Assembly: GCA_004322045.1 (NCBI GenBank)
Contig: SCRN01000031.1
Span: 1-64,000, forward strand
Reading direction: 5' to 3'
Length of the DNA stretch: 64,000 nt
Origin: Paraburkholderia sp.
GTDB taxonomy: Bacteria > Pseudomonadota > Gammaproteobacteria > Burkholderiales > Burkholderiaceae
Below are positions 55,691 through 64,000 of this stretch, piece by piece; positions within the stretch are counted from its first letter, which is position 1; each line of letters begins with the position of its first letter. The notes below the pieces were generated by a model. It was not told the origin of the DNA and did not search any database. It was given only the letters and a program-made list of their open reading frames with translations. The translations under genes and the position numbers were made by a program.

Positions 55691-57287
55691 GACGACCTTG
55701 CCGGCGAGCGCCGCGGGCGCGCCCGGTCATCCCGAGCGGGCGCACGCGGTCGATTGGATCGCCGTGGCGGCGGGCTCGCTCGGTGCGTTGATGGCGACGC
55801 TCGACATTTCGATCACGAACTCGGCGTTACCGCAAATCCAGGGCTCGGTCGGTGCGACCGGCACCGAAGGCACATGGATTTCGACGGGCTACCTGATGTC
55901 GGAGATCGTCATGATTCCGCTCGCGGCATGGCTCACGCGTGTATTCGGCCTGCGCAATTTCTTGCTGACCAATGCCGCGTTGTTCATGTTGTTTTCGATC
56001 ATGTGCGGCGCATCGCATTCGCTCGAGTGGATGATCATCGGCCGCGTGGGACAGGGCTTCACCGGCGGTGCGATGATCCCGACGGCGCAGACGATCATCC
56101 GCACGCGATTGCCGCGCACGCAGCTTGCCGTCGGGATGACGATCTTCGGCCTGATCGTGCTGCTCGGGCCGTTGCTCGGCCCCGTGCTCGGCGGCTGGCT
56201 AGCCGAGAATGTGTCGTGGAAGTGGTGCTTCTTCATCAACTTGCCCGTTTGCATTGCGTTGGTCGCGTTGCTGATTGCCGGGCTGCCCGCCGATTCGCCG
56301 CATTGGCATGAGTTCATCAACGCCGATTGGATCGGGATCGTCGGCCTGTCGATCGGGCTCAGTTCACTGACGCTCGTGCTCGAGGAAGGGCAGCGTCATC
56401 AATGGTTCGAGTCGAGCGAGATCGTAACGTTCGCCCTCATTACCGCGCTCGGTTTCATATTGATCGGCATTTCCCAATTCGTCGCGACCAAACCCATCAT
56501 GCGGCTTTCGCTGTTGCGCAACGCGCGATATGCGAGCGTCATCGTCATCGTGTTTGCCGTGGGTGCGGGCTTGTATGGCGTGTCTTATCTCGTGCCGCAG
56601 TTCTTGAGCTTGATTTCGGGCTACAACGCCGAGCAATCGGGCGACATCATGCTGCTCTCGGGCGTGCCCGCATTCATGATGATGCCGATCCTGCCGCGCC
56701 TGCTCGGGAAAGTCGACTTTCGGCTGCTGGTCATCGGCGGGCTCGTTTGCTTCGGGGGCAGTTGCCTGCTCGATACGAGCTTGACGGCCCAAAGCGCAGG
56801 CCACGACTTCGTTTGGTCGCAACTGCTGCGCGGGGTCGGTCAAATGTTGGCGATGATGCCGCTCAATCAGGCGTCGATGGCGGCCGTGTCGCGCGAAGAT
56901 TCGGGCGACGCCGCGGGGCTTTACAACATGGCGCGCAATCTGGGCGGCTCCGTCGGGCTTGCGATCATCGGGGTCGTCATCGATCGCCGCAATGCCTTTC
57001 ACGTCGCTGCGTTGCGCGAAACGGTGACGGGTAATTCGTTGATCGGTCAAGAGCATATCGCCGCCAGTGCTGCGGGTTGGTTCGCACGAACGGGCGATGC
57101 CGCCTATGCGAAGTTGCAGGCGCTGGCGCAGTTGGCCGCGCAAATTCAGCAGCAAGCGGCGGTCATTACGTACTCCGAAACGTTTTATTTGCTTGCCATC
57201 GCACTGCTCGCCTGCATTCCGCTCGCGCTACTGCTCAAAACACCGGCTGCTCAGCCGGGCCGCCCGCCTGCTTCGGCAGGGCACTGA
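55683..57287 (+). CDS. emrB: EmrB/QacA-type (DHA2) MFS multidrug exporter
   Basis: This 534-residue, 14-helix major facilitator has ATLDISITNSALPQIQGSVG (motif D1), TGYLMSEIVMIPLAAWLTRV and motif C GLIVLLGPLLGPVLGGWLAE of drug antiporters. It exports hydrophobic drugs using protons with the EmrA adaptor and the outer-membrane factor. The middle gene of a three-gene operon. Confidence 0.92.
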   Translation: MAETTLPASAAGAPGHPERAHAVDWIAVAAGSLGALMATLDISITNSALPQIQGSVGATGTEGTWISTGYLMSEIVMIPLAAWLTRVFGLRNFLLTNAALFMLFSIMCGASHSLEWMIIGRVGQGFTGGAMIPTAQTIIRTRLPRTQLAVGMTIFGLIVLLGPLLGPVLGGWLAENVSWKWCFFINLPVCIALVALLIAGLPADSPHWHEFINADWIGIVGLSIGLSSLTLVLEEGQRHQWFESSEIVTFALITALGFILIGISQFVATKPIMRLSLLRNARYASVIVIVFAVGAGLYGVSYLVPQFLSLISGYNAEQSGDIMLLSGVPAFMMMPILPRLLGKVDFRLLVIGGLVCFGGSCLLDTSLTAQSAGHDFVWSQLLRGVGQMLAMMPLNQASMAAVSREDSGDAAGLYNMARNLGGSVGLAIIGVVIDRRNAFHVAALRETVTGNSLIGQEHIAASAAGWFARTGDAAYAKLQALAQLAAQIQQQAAVITYSETFYLLAIALLACIPLALLLKTPAAQPGRPPASAGH

Positions 57288-57304
57288 CTTTATTGAACTC
57301 GATT

Positions 57305-58792
57305 ATGTCGATGCGTCGTTCCCTCCGATCTATGGCGGCATGGTGCGCCCCCGCTGCACTATGCGGGCTGGCCGCTTGCACGGTAGGCCCCGATTACCGG
57401 GGCGCGCCGTCAGTCGCAGCCGATGCGTTGAAGGCGCCAACATTCGTACGCGCGCCGTCAATGGGCGTCGTCGCCACCGCGCCGAGCGCCAGCGCCTGGT
57501 GGCGCACGCTGGGCGATCCGCAATTGGACGCGCTCGTCGAAGCGGCGCTGACGCACAATCCGGACGTGCATGCGGCGCAAGCGCGCTTGCGCGAGGCGCG
57601 GGCGCAACTCCTGGGGCAGCGTGCCAAGGAACTGCCGAAGGCGTCGGCCGACGCGGCCGCCGTGAGAATGCGCAGCCCCGATCTGTCGAAGCTATCGTCG
57701 GGCGGCAACGGCAATAGCGGCGGGGGGCGCGGCCCGCTGCAGTTGTACACGGCCGGCCTCGATGCGTCCTGGGAGATCGATCTGTTCGGCGGTACCCGTC
57801 GCTCGATCGAGGCGGCGTCGGCGCAGGCCGACGCCCTCGATGCGGATCTCGCCGATACGCAGGTGTCGCTGGCGGCCGAGGTTGCGCAGGCCTATGTCGA
57901 TTTGCGCGACGAGCAGCAGCGGTTCATCCTCGCACAGCAATCGGCCGACCTGCAGCAGCGCATGCTGGTATTGACGCAAGCGCGTCGGGCCCACGGCACG
58001 GCGGCCGAGGTTGATGTCGAGCGTCTGTCAGGGCAAGTGCAAACGACGCGCGCCGCGCTGGTGCCGCTCGACGAGCAGATCGCCGAATCGCTCGATCGGC
58101 TGGCCGTCTTGACGGGGCGTGCCCCCGGGGCGCTCGATGCGGATCTCTCTGCGGCCCAGCCGCTGCCGGTATTGCCGGCGACGGTAGATGTGGGCGATCC
58201 GGGCGCACTGCTGCGGCAGCGCCCCGATATCCGCGCGGCGGAGCGCCGGCTCGCATCGAGCAATGCACAGATCGGGGAACATGTGGCCGATTACTTTCCC
58301 AAAGTGTCGCTGTTCGGCGACTTGGGCTTCACGGCAGCCGATCCGGGTCATTTGTTTAGAAAGACCAACTTTTCTTGGCTCGGTGTTCCCTACTTGCAAT
58401 GGAACGTGCTCGATTTCGGGCGCACGGCAGCGGACGTGCGTTCCGCCAAGGCATCGCGAGACGAGGCCAGCGCGCGCTACGAACATGCCGTGCTGGCAGC
58501 GCTTCAGGACGCGAATTCGGCCTTGTCTAGTTACGGGCATCAGCGCGAACACGTGGTGAGGCTCGAGCAAGTCGACGCTTCGGCGCAGCGCGCGTTGACG
58601 CTGATGCGGCAACGCTATGCGGCCGGCGTCGCCACGGCAATCGATCTGCTCGATACCGAGCGCACGCAGTTTTCGGCGCAGCAGGATGTGATTGCCGGTC
58701 GCGCGCAATTGCTCAAAGACTTCGTGCTGCTTCAAAAAAGTCTCGGCTTGGGATGGCAAGCGCCGGTGCAAGGACAACCGCAAGCGAGCTAA
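57305..58792 (+). CDS. RND/EmrAB-type outer-membrane factor lipoprotein (NodT family)
   Basis: This 495-residue protein has a lipoprotein signal (LCGLAACTVGPDY, the Cys after LAA is the lipid site) and the two-repeat OMF coiled-coil structure (WWRTLGDPQLDALVEAALTH; LDASWEIDLFGGTRRSIEAA; LLRQRPDIRAAERRLASSNA). It is the TolC-like outer-membrane channel of the efflux complex. It starts 17 bases after emrB. Confidence 0.9.
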   Translation: MSMRRSLRSMAAWCAPAALCGLAACTVGPDYRGAPSVAADALKAPTFVRAPSMGVVATAPSASAWWRTLGDPQLDALVEAALTHNPDVHAAQARLREARAQLLGQRAKELPKASADAAAVRMRSPDLSKLSSGGNGNSGGGRGPLQLYTAGLDASWEIDLFGGTRRSIEAASAQADALDADLADTQVSLAAEVAQAYVDLRDEQQRFILAQQSADLQQRMLVLTQARRAHGTAAEVDVERLSGQVQTTRAALVPLDEQIAESLDRLAVLTGRAPGALDADLSAAQPLPVLPATVDVGDPGALLRQRPDIRAAERRLASSNAQIGEHVADYFPKVSLFGDLGFTAADPGHLFRKTNFSWLGVPYLQWNVLDFGRTAADVRSAKASRDEASARYEHAVLAALQDANSALSSYGHQREHVVRLEQVDASAQRALTLMRQRYAAGVATAIDLLDTERTQFSAQQDVIAGRAQLLKDFVLLQKSLGLGWQAPVQGQPQAS

Positions 58793-59283
58793 TGGCGCTT
58801 CATGCAGCTGTTACGCCTACCCTAGGCGGCCGTCGCTAGCGCTCGGGCACCGACAACCCCCCACGTCGGCTACGGCTTCACGCAGCGGCTCACGGTTTTT
58901 ACATTCGTATTTGCGCGCAGATTCTACGTCGATGCGCACTGCAGTTTTTACAAGACGTGCAATTCCGAAACGGCCCGGCGGCCGCCATGCTTTCCGAGCA
59001 CGATTGGTGTGACCGGCGGCTGCGAGCGCAGTCTTTCACGCCGAAGCAAGCAGGCGCAGCATGCGGATCGCCGACGCAAGAAACCGCATACTTTTATGCG
59101 GGGCTGGCCGCGGCCGGCATCCTACTGCAAAAAAATCAATCAAAAATCTGCGTGTTGGCGTGGCGCAACCGTTTGTCACGTCTGTCGCGCCAGGCTGCAA
59201 GCCGTCTCGCATTTTTTTGAAATATTTTGAGGGTTTACGCGAAATAGTTTGTTCGTAGGCTAGGGCGCCTAGAGGAGAAGCGC
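58793..59283. other. Intergenic region before the glycosyltransferase gene
   Basis: This 491-bp stretch has no recognisable gene. The last ~180 bp are noticeably AT-richer (runs of A and T around 59,130 and 59,215) and probably hold the promoter. GAGGAG lies before the 59,284 start. Confidence 0.5.
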
Positions 59284-61155
59284 ATGAGCCACGACATTTT
59301 CGCCGAATCGTCCGCAACGCTCGAGGGCGGCGCCTATCGCACCGACTCGATGATGCCGATCGATCGCACGCCGCGTGTGGCGATCGTCCACGATTGGCTC
59401 GTCACGTATGCGGGCGCCGAACGCGTGCTCGAACAAATGATTGCCTGTTTTCCGCAGGCCGATATATTCAGCCTCGTCGATTTCGTCGAGGACCGTAAGT
59501 TCTTGCAAGGAAAGCGCGCAACGACCTCTTTCATCCAAAAATTGCCGTTTGCGAGAAAGAAATACCGCGCCTACTTGCCGCTGATGCCGCTCGCGATCGA
59601 ACAACTCGATCTGAGCGCATACGACCTCGTCATCTCGAGCAGCCATGCCGTGGCCAAAGGAGTATTGACCGGCCCCGACCAAGTGCACATCAGTTATGTT
59701 CATTCGCCCATTCGATACGCATGGGATTTGCAGCATCAATACTTGGCACAGTCGAATTTGACGCGGGGCCTGCGCTCGATCATGGCCCGCGTGATCCTGC
59801 ATTACATTCGCAACTGGGACTGCCGCACCGCCAATTCGGTCGATCATTTCGTCGCCAATTCGCACTTCATCGCGCGTCGAATCAAGAAGGTCTATCAGCG
59901 CCGGGCCGATGTCATTTTTCCGCCGGTGGACGTGCAGTCGTTCGTCGTCGGAGAGCAGAAGGAAGACTTTTACCTGACCGCTTCGCGCATGGTGCCTTAT
60001 AAGAAGATCGACCTCATCGTCGAAGCGTTTTCGCGCATGCCGGGCAAGCGGCTCGTCGTTATTGGCGATGGACCCGAAATGAAGTCGATCCGTGCGAAGG
60101 CGGGCCCGAACATCGAGATCCTTGGCTACCAACCGTTTGCCGTTTTGCATGACCATATGCGCCGGGCAAAGGCGTTCGTATTCGCGGCGGAAGAGGACTT
60201 CGGCATTGCACCGGTGGAAGCGCAAGCGTGCGGCACGCCGGTGATCGCATTCGGCAAGGGCGGCGTGCTGGAGACGGTGCGCGAGTTGGGTCAACCGCAT
60301 CCGACCGGCCTCTTCTTTCGCGAGCAAACGGTGCCGGCCGTGGTCGCCGCCGTGCGCGAATTCGAGGCGCATGCCGGCCGCTTCTCGGCGCTCGATTGCC
60401 GCACGAACGCCGAGCGTTTTTCGATTACGACCTTCCACGAGCGGTTCATGCGCTACGTCGAGCACGCGATGCCCGGCGCCACCCGGCACGGGGGCGGCGA
60501 GGGGCTGCACGGCAACGATGCGGCGAGCGGCGGGCCGCAAACAAAGGCCGAAGCAGCACCCGTGCGCGTGCTGGCGCTGGACCAAGGCGGCGGACTCGAC
60601 CAGGCCGAGGCTTCGTTGTTGAGCGTGGCGAGTCGTCTGAAGGATTCGCTCGAATTCGTGCTGTTCGACGATGGGCCGTTTCGGCTCGCACTCGAGGAAG
60701 CCGGGGTTGCGGTGGACGTGCTCGACGCGCCCGTGCTCAGAGGAATGACGAACGCGCGGCGTCTGCCGAGATCGCAAACCTTGGCGGGCATGGCCTCGCT
60801 CGTGCGCGAGACGGCGAGGCGGGCGCGGCACGTCGATGTCATTTATGCCAATACGCCCCGCGCGATGGTGGTGGGCGCCCTGGCGGGCATGATCGCGCGG
60901 CGTCCGGTGGTATGGCACTTGCGTAAAAGCACCGCAGCCTATCCGCTAGGGCGCGTGCAGCGCGTGGCGCTCAAGTGGTGCGCCCGGATCGCGCTGGCGC
61001 GCGCGATTGCCGATAGCGCTGCTTCCAAGGAGGCGTTCGAAGCTTTCATGAAGGCGTCGCGGTTGCGTATCGATATCGTCGACGAAGCATCGTCGGCGCC
61101 GAGCATGGCCGATGCGGCCGTTTCCGCGATTCTCGGTGAGGCCGCGCTGCGATGA
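59284..61155 (+). CDS. Two-module GT4 glycosyltransferase (exopolysaccharide type)
   Basis: This 623-residue protein has a complete GT4 enzyme in residues ~30-395: [54 protein letters not shown] and the EX7E-like [21 protein letters not shown] Gly-rich linker (~398-425) leads to ~200 residues resembling a second GT4 N-terminal half ([36 protein letters not shown]) without a donor-binding half. It probably transfers mannose or a similar sugar in polysaccharide assembly. galU follows, which supplies UDP-glucose. Confidence 0.8.
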   Translation: MSHDIFAESSATLEGGAYRTDSMMPIDRTPRVAIVHDWLVTYAGAERVLEQMIACFPQADIFSLVDFVEDRKFLQGKRATTSFIQKLPFARKKYRAYLPLMPLAIEQLDLSAYDLVISSSHAVAKGVLTGPDQVHISYVHSPIRYAWDLQHQYLAQSNLTRGLRSIMARVILHYIRNWDCRTANSVDHFVANSHFIARRIKKVYQRRADVIFPPVDVQSFVVGEQKEDFYLTASRMVPYKKIDLIVEAFSRMPGKRLVVIGDGPEMKSIRAKAGPNIEILGYQPFAVLHDHMRRAKAFVFAAEEDFGIAPVEAQACGTPVIAFGKGGVLETVRELGQPHPTGLFFREQTVPAVVAAVREFEAHAGRFSALDCRTNAERFSITTFHERFMRYVEHAMPGATRHGGGEGLHGNDAASGGPQTKAEAAPVRVLALDQGGGLDQAEASLLSVASRLKDSLEFVLFDDGPFRLALEEAGVAVDVLDAPVLRGMTNARRLPRSQTLAGMASLVRETARRARHVDVIYANTPRAMVVGALAGMIARRPVVWHLRKSTAAYPLGRVQRVALKWCARIALARAIADSAASKEAFEAFMKASRLRIDIVDEASSAPSMADAAVSAILGEAALR

Positions 61156-61177
61156 CAATTTCGCAAGGGAACGAACG

Positions 61178-62071
61178 ATGTTGAAAGTCACTAAGGCGGT
61201 GTTTCCAGTGGCGGGATTAGGCACCCGGTTTCTCCCGGCAACGAAGGCGAGCCCGAAGGAGATGCTACCGGTCGTCGATAAGCCCTTGATCCAGTATGCG
61301 GTGGAAGAGGCGATCGCGGCCGGTATTACTGAGCTCATCTTCGTGACCGGCCGTAGCAAGCGAGCGATCGAGGATCACTTCGACACCTCCTATGAGATCG
61401 AGGCGGAACTCGAAGCGCGCGGCAAAGAGAAGCTGCTGGAACTCGTGCGCGGCATCAAGCCGAGCCATGTCGATTGCTTTTATGTGCGGCAGCCGGCCGC
61501 GCGCGGACTCGGTCATGCGGTGTTGTGTGCCGAGAAGCTGGTGTCGGGCAGCCCCTTCGCCGTGATTCTCGCCGACGATTTGCTGCATGGCGCCCAGCCC
61601 GTGATGAAGCAGATGATCGATGTCTTCAACCACTATCACAGCACGATCATCGGCGTGGAAGTCATTGCGCGGGAGGATAGCCGCTCGCACGGTATCGTCG
61701 AGGGCCGCGAGTGGGAAGAGGATATCTTCAAGCTCTCGGGCATCGTCGAAAAGCCCGCTCCGGAGGCCGCGCCCTCGAATTTGGGCGTCGTGGGCCGGTA
61801 TGTGCTGATGCCGAGCATCTTCGATCACCTACGCCGGCTCGAACCCACCGTGCTCGGCGAATTGCAATTGACCGATGCGCTGCACTCGCTGCTGGCGGAA
61901 GAGCAAGTGCTCGCCTATCGGTACTTCGGCCGCCGCTTCGATTGCGGCAGCAAGCTCGGTTATTTGAAAGCGACCGTCGAGTTCGCGATGCGCCACCCTG
62001 AAATCGGCACATCGTTCGAAACTTATCTGCGCGATTACGTCGGCCAGCTCGTGGCTTCCTCTCCGTCGTAA
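61178..62071 (+). CDS. galU: UTP-glucose-1-phosphate uridylyltransferase
   Basis: This 297-residue protein has the nucleotidyltransferase signature [27 protein letters not shown] and the [13 protein letters not shown] block, with [17 protein letters not shown] near the end. It makes UDP-glucose for exopolysaccharide and lipopolysaccharide. It is full length. I chose the ATG at 61,178, 22 bases after the glycosyltransferase. Confidence 0.95.
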   Translation: MLKVTKAVFPVAGLGTRFLPATKASPKEMLPVVDKPLIQYAVEEAIAAGITELIFVTGRSKRAIEDHFDTSYEIEAELEARGKEKLLELVRGIKPSHVDCFYVRQPAARGLGHAVLCAEKLVSGSPFAVILADDLLHGAQPVMKQMIDVFNHYHSTIIGVEVIAREDSRSHGIVEGREWEEDIFKLSGIVEKPAPEAAPSNLGVVGRYVLMPSIFDHLRRLEPTVLGELQLTDALHSLLAEEQVLAYRYFGRRFDCGSKLGYLKATVEFAMRHPEIGTSFETYLRDYVGQLVASSPS

Positions 62072-62079
62072 CGGAAAGC

Positions 62080-62107
62080 GCAAGGCGGCTCGAAGGGGCC
62101 GTCTTGC
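62080..62107 (+). terminator. Hairpin after galU
   Basis: GCAAGGCGGC (62,080-62,089) pairs with GCCGTCTTGC (62,098-62,107), 9 of 10 bases, around an 8-base loop, 9 bases after the galU stop. The following T-run is weak, so termination efficiency is uncertain. Confidence 0.5.
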
Positions 62108-62316
62108 CGCCGCCGATTCTCCTCTTCGCTGTTTCCCTTACGCGCCCCGCGCCGAGCCGGGCGCGCGTTCGTCGTCGTGCCTACGCGTTTCATCAGTCGG
62201 ACATGATTCGTTTCTATGCTGATCGGCTATTCGAGTGCGTCCGATACACACATGTGTGGGTATTCGATGCGGCCGAACCCGTGCAGACTCACGAATCGGA
62301 GAGGGCAGTGGCGATC

Positions 62317-62655
62317 ATGGAGCGGCAGCCGCCGAGCATAAACACGCCGTGGAGCAAACGTTTGTCTCTGGACCGGTTCGTCGCAACGCAGGGCCGCGCG
62401 GTACGCAGCTTCGTGCTGGCCGGGGCGGCGCTCGCCGTGTTCGCCACGCTCGCGGCAGGATGCCGCGGCGACGACGGGCGCGCCGTCCAGACGCCCGCGG
62501 CCGATGCGGCGCCGATGCTGCCCGGCACGAGAAGCGCGCTCGCTTCGCAGGCCGATGCGAATCCGGGCGCGCAACGATTCGACACTGCCGGCGCAGTAAC
62601 CGATCGCGAGGCGCGCAGACCGTTGCTGCCGCCTGTCATGCATACGGCCGATTGA
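62317..62655 (+). CDS. Small lipoprotein or secreted protein, hypothetical
   Basis: This ~112-residue protein has a late hydrophobic signal segment (SFVLAGAALAVFATLAAGCR) ending in an AGC lipobox and a short mature part rich in Ala, Asp and Arg. The long positive N-region before the signal is unusual. No family recognised; it lies between galU and a phospholipase C gene. Confidence 0.45.
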   Translation: MERQPPSINTPWSKRLSLDRFVATQGRAVRSFVLAGAALAVFATLAAGCRGDDGRAVQTPAADAAPMLPGTRSALASQADANPGAQRFDTAGAVTDREARRPLLPPVMHTAD

Positions 62656-62868
62656 GCGATCGATTGAACGATCGATCGAGCCGTTCGTTCGGCCGGGAAT
62701 CCGGCGGCGGCCTGCAAGCATCAGGCCGCGCGCCGGTCGCGTTCCTAGCTTGTCCCCGTAGTGTCTTCGCTGTTCACAGGTGGTTGGTTTTGCCGTAGTG
62801 CGTCGGCGTGCCTCGCACATGACGAGCGCGCTCCCGTTCCTTCCCTTCGTCAAGAAACAAGACATCCA

Positions 62869-64000
62869 ATGACATCGAAAAGCCGCCGTGATTTTCTGCG
62901 CGCCGCCGCTCAAGCGGCAGGCGCTGCCGCCGCGATGGGCGCATTGCCCGCCGGTATTCGCAACGCGCTCGCGATCCCCGCGCACGATGCGACGCGCAGC
63001 ATCAAAGACGTCGAACACATCGTGATCCTCATGCAGGAGAACCGTTCGTTCGATCATTACTTCGGCACGCTGCGCGGCGTGCGCGGCTATGGCGACCGCC
63101 GCGCGATCGAATTGCCGAACGGCAAGAGCGTTTGGCACCAGCCGTTGGCCGCCGATACCGGCTATGTGCTGCCGTTCCGGCCGAGCGCGCCCGATCTCGG
63201 CATGCAGTTTCTGCAGGATCTGCCGCACGACTGGACGACGACGCAAACCGCATGGAATCGCGGCCGCTACGATCAATGGATCCCTGCGAAAGGCACGACG
63301 ACGATGGCGTACCTCACGCGCCAAGACATCCCGTTCCACTACCAGCTCGCCGACGCATTCACGATTTGCGATGCCTATCACTGCTCGGGCATGACGCCGA
63401 CCGATCCGAACCGCTATTACATGTGGACCGGCTGGGTCGGCAATGACGGCAAGGGCGGCGGCCCCGTCATCGACAACGCCGAGGCGGGGTACGGATGGTC
63501 GACGTACCCGGAGGTGCTTCAAGCCGCCGGCGTTTCGTGGAAGGTCTATCAGGACATCGGCACGGGCCTCGATGCGGCCGGCTCGTGGGGCTGGACGCAA
63601 AACGCTTATATCGGCAATTACGGCGACAATTCGCTGCTCTACTTCAATCAGTATCGCAACGCGCAGCCGGGCAACCCCCTTTACGACAATGCGCGCACGG
63701 GGACGAACGTAGCCGCGGGCGGCGGGTATTTCGACGTGCTCAAGAAAGACGTGCAGAACGGTACGCTGCCGCAAGTATCGTGGATCGTGGCGCCCGAAGC
63801 GTATTCGGAGCATCCGAATTGGCCCGCCAACTACGGCGCTTGGTACGTCGATCAGGTCCTGCAAGTTCTGACTTCGAACCCCGAGCTTTGGAGCAAGACG
63901 GCGCTCCTCGTGACCTACGACGAGAACGACGGGTTCTTCGACCATATCGCGCCGCCCTATGCGCCCTGGTCGAAAGACGCCGGCCTATCCACCGTCGACG
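62869..64000 (+). CDS. plc: Tat-exported phospholipase C (phosphoesterase family), 3' partial
   Basis: The first ~377 codons are present; the frame is open at the window end. The N-terminus is a twin-arginine signal (KSRRDFLRAAAQ) and the mature protein has IVILMQENRSFDHYFGTLRG, YHCSGMTPTDPNRYYMWTGW, WSTYPEVLQAAGVSWKVYQD and LLVTYDENDGFFDH. These are the metal/active-site motifs of acidic phosphatase/phospholipase C enzymes. It acts outside the cytoplasm on phospholipids. Confidence 0.92.
   Translation, partial: MTSKSRRDFLRAAAQAAGAAAAMGALPAGIRNALAIPAHDATRSIKDVEHIVILMQENRSFDHYFGTLRGVRGYGDRRAIELPNGKSVWHQPLAADTGYVLPFRPSAPDLGMQFLQDLPHDWTTTQTAWNRGRYDQWIPAKGTTTMAYLTRQDIPFHYQLADAFTICDAYHCSGMTPTDPNRYYMWTGWVGNDGKGGGPVIDNAEAGYGWSTYPEVLQAAGVSWKVYQDIGTGLDAAGSWGWTQNAYIGNYGDNSLLYFNQYRNAQPGNPLYDNARTGTNVAAGGGYFDVLKKDVQNGTLPQVSWIVAPEAYSEHPNWPANYGAWYVDQVLQVLTSNPELWSKTALLVTYDENDGFFDHIAPPYAPWSKDAGLSTVD

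Noticed and set aside
59269-60918. A 549-codon minus-strand open frame
   Set aside because: It is the antisense shadow of the glycosyltransferase gene, a common effect of high GC; no recognisable domain.
62227-63945. A 572-codon minus-strand open frame
   Set aside because: It is antisense to the phospholipase C gene, which has clear motifs and a Tat signal. The minus-strand translation is Arg/His/Val-rich with no domain.

Overview
The window looks like a chromosome of the Burkholderiaceae (Burkholderia sensu lato; Paraburkholderia- or Trinickia-like). The protein families, the high GC content, a GntP permease next to a sigma-54 activator, an EmrAB-NodT type efflux operon and a short H-NS protein all fit this. 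It falls into two parts that meet near position 41,430. Bases 1 to about 41.4 kb are a mosaic, partly decayed integrative element. It ends at a tyrosine integrase (40,009-41,247), and beyond the integrase lies the 5' end of a DUF72 gene cut off by the insertion. Its other end is left of the window. From 41.7 kb on, the sequence is ordinary chromosome with full-length genes and no frameshifts that I could see.

Layout of the element. Bases 1-8,450 hold a copper and thiol cluster: CueR-type regulator (partial), small secreted and membrane proteins, a CcdA-like protein with two frameshifts, a TlpA-like thioredoxin, a fused methyltransferase/peroxiredoxin remnant, a YHS-domain copper ATPase behind a MerR-family promoter, a Tat-exported Cys/His protein and a methyltransferase. 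Bases 8,454-13,164 hold a mercury region: intact merR, merT, merP and merA, a frameshifted merC, two broken merB copies and a broken second merA. Bases 13,337-16,734 hold a small SHOCT protein and a sulfide or persulfide module: an ArsR-rhodanese regulator divergent from DsrE, a metallo-beta-lactamase dioxygenase and an MFS transporter. Bases 17-20.2 kb are scrap: a truncated EamA transporter, an IS66 remnant, and glutamine amidotransferase and DsrE remnants. Bases 20.5-26.2 kb hold small membrane proteins, a MutS-like/HAD/Cys-rich cassette and a broken GGDEF gene. Bases 26.2-32.5 kb are the mobilisation and maintenance core: a candidate IncP-type nic site, traK/L/M-like genes, a large ParB-like protein, a DUF932 protein and a long inverted repeat. 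Bases 32.8-39.8 kb are cargo: a GIY-YIG protein, an SRAP remnant, a Tlde1-like toxin with a candidate immunity protein, an unusual receiver domain, a PAS-STAS protein, a degenerate NUDIX protein with a 9-bp repeat array, and a diguanylate cyclase.

The chromosomal part carries a POT peptide transporter, an OprD-family porin, a TetR regulator, an SDR, a GntP permease with a sigma-54 promoter and its likely activator, a lipoprotein, H-NS, a nucleoside hydrolase, a cupin, a TetR-regulated EmrAB-OMF drug-efflux operon, a glycosyltransferase followed by GalU (exopolysaccharide), and the start of a Tat-exported phospholipase C.

The most interesting items are the Tlde1-like toxin/immunity pair on the element, the MutS-like cassette, the candidate oriT with traKLM-like genes, the chimeric peroxiredoxin with a lost catalytic cysteine, the phosphomimetic-looking receiver, and the sharp contrast in gene decay between the element and the chromosome. 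All functions are inferred from reading the sequence; no database search was run.
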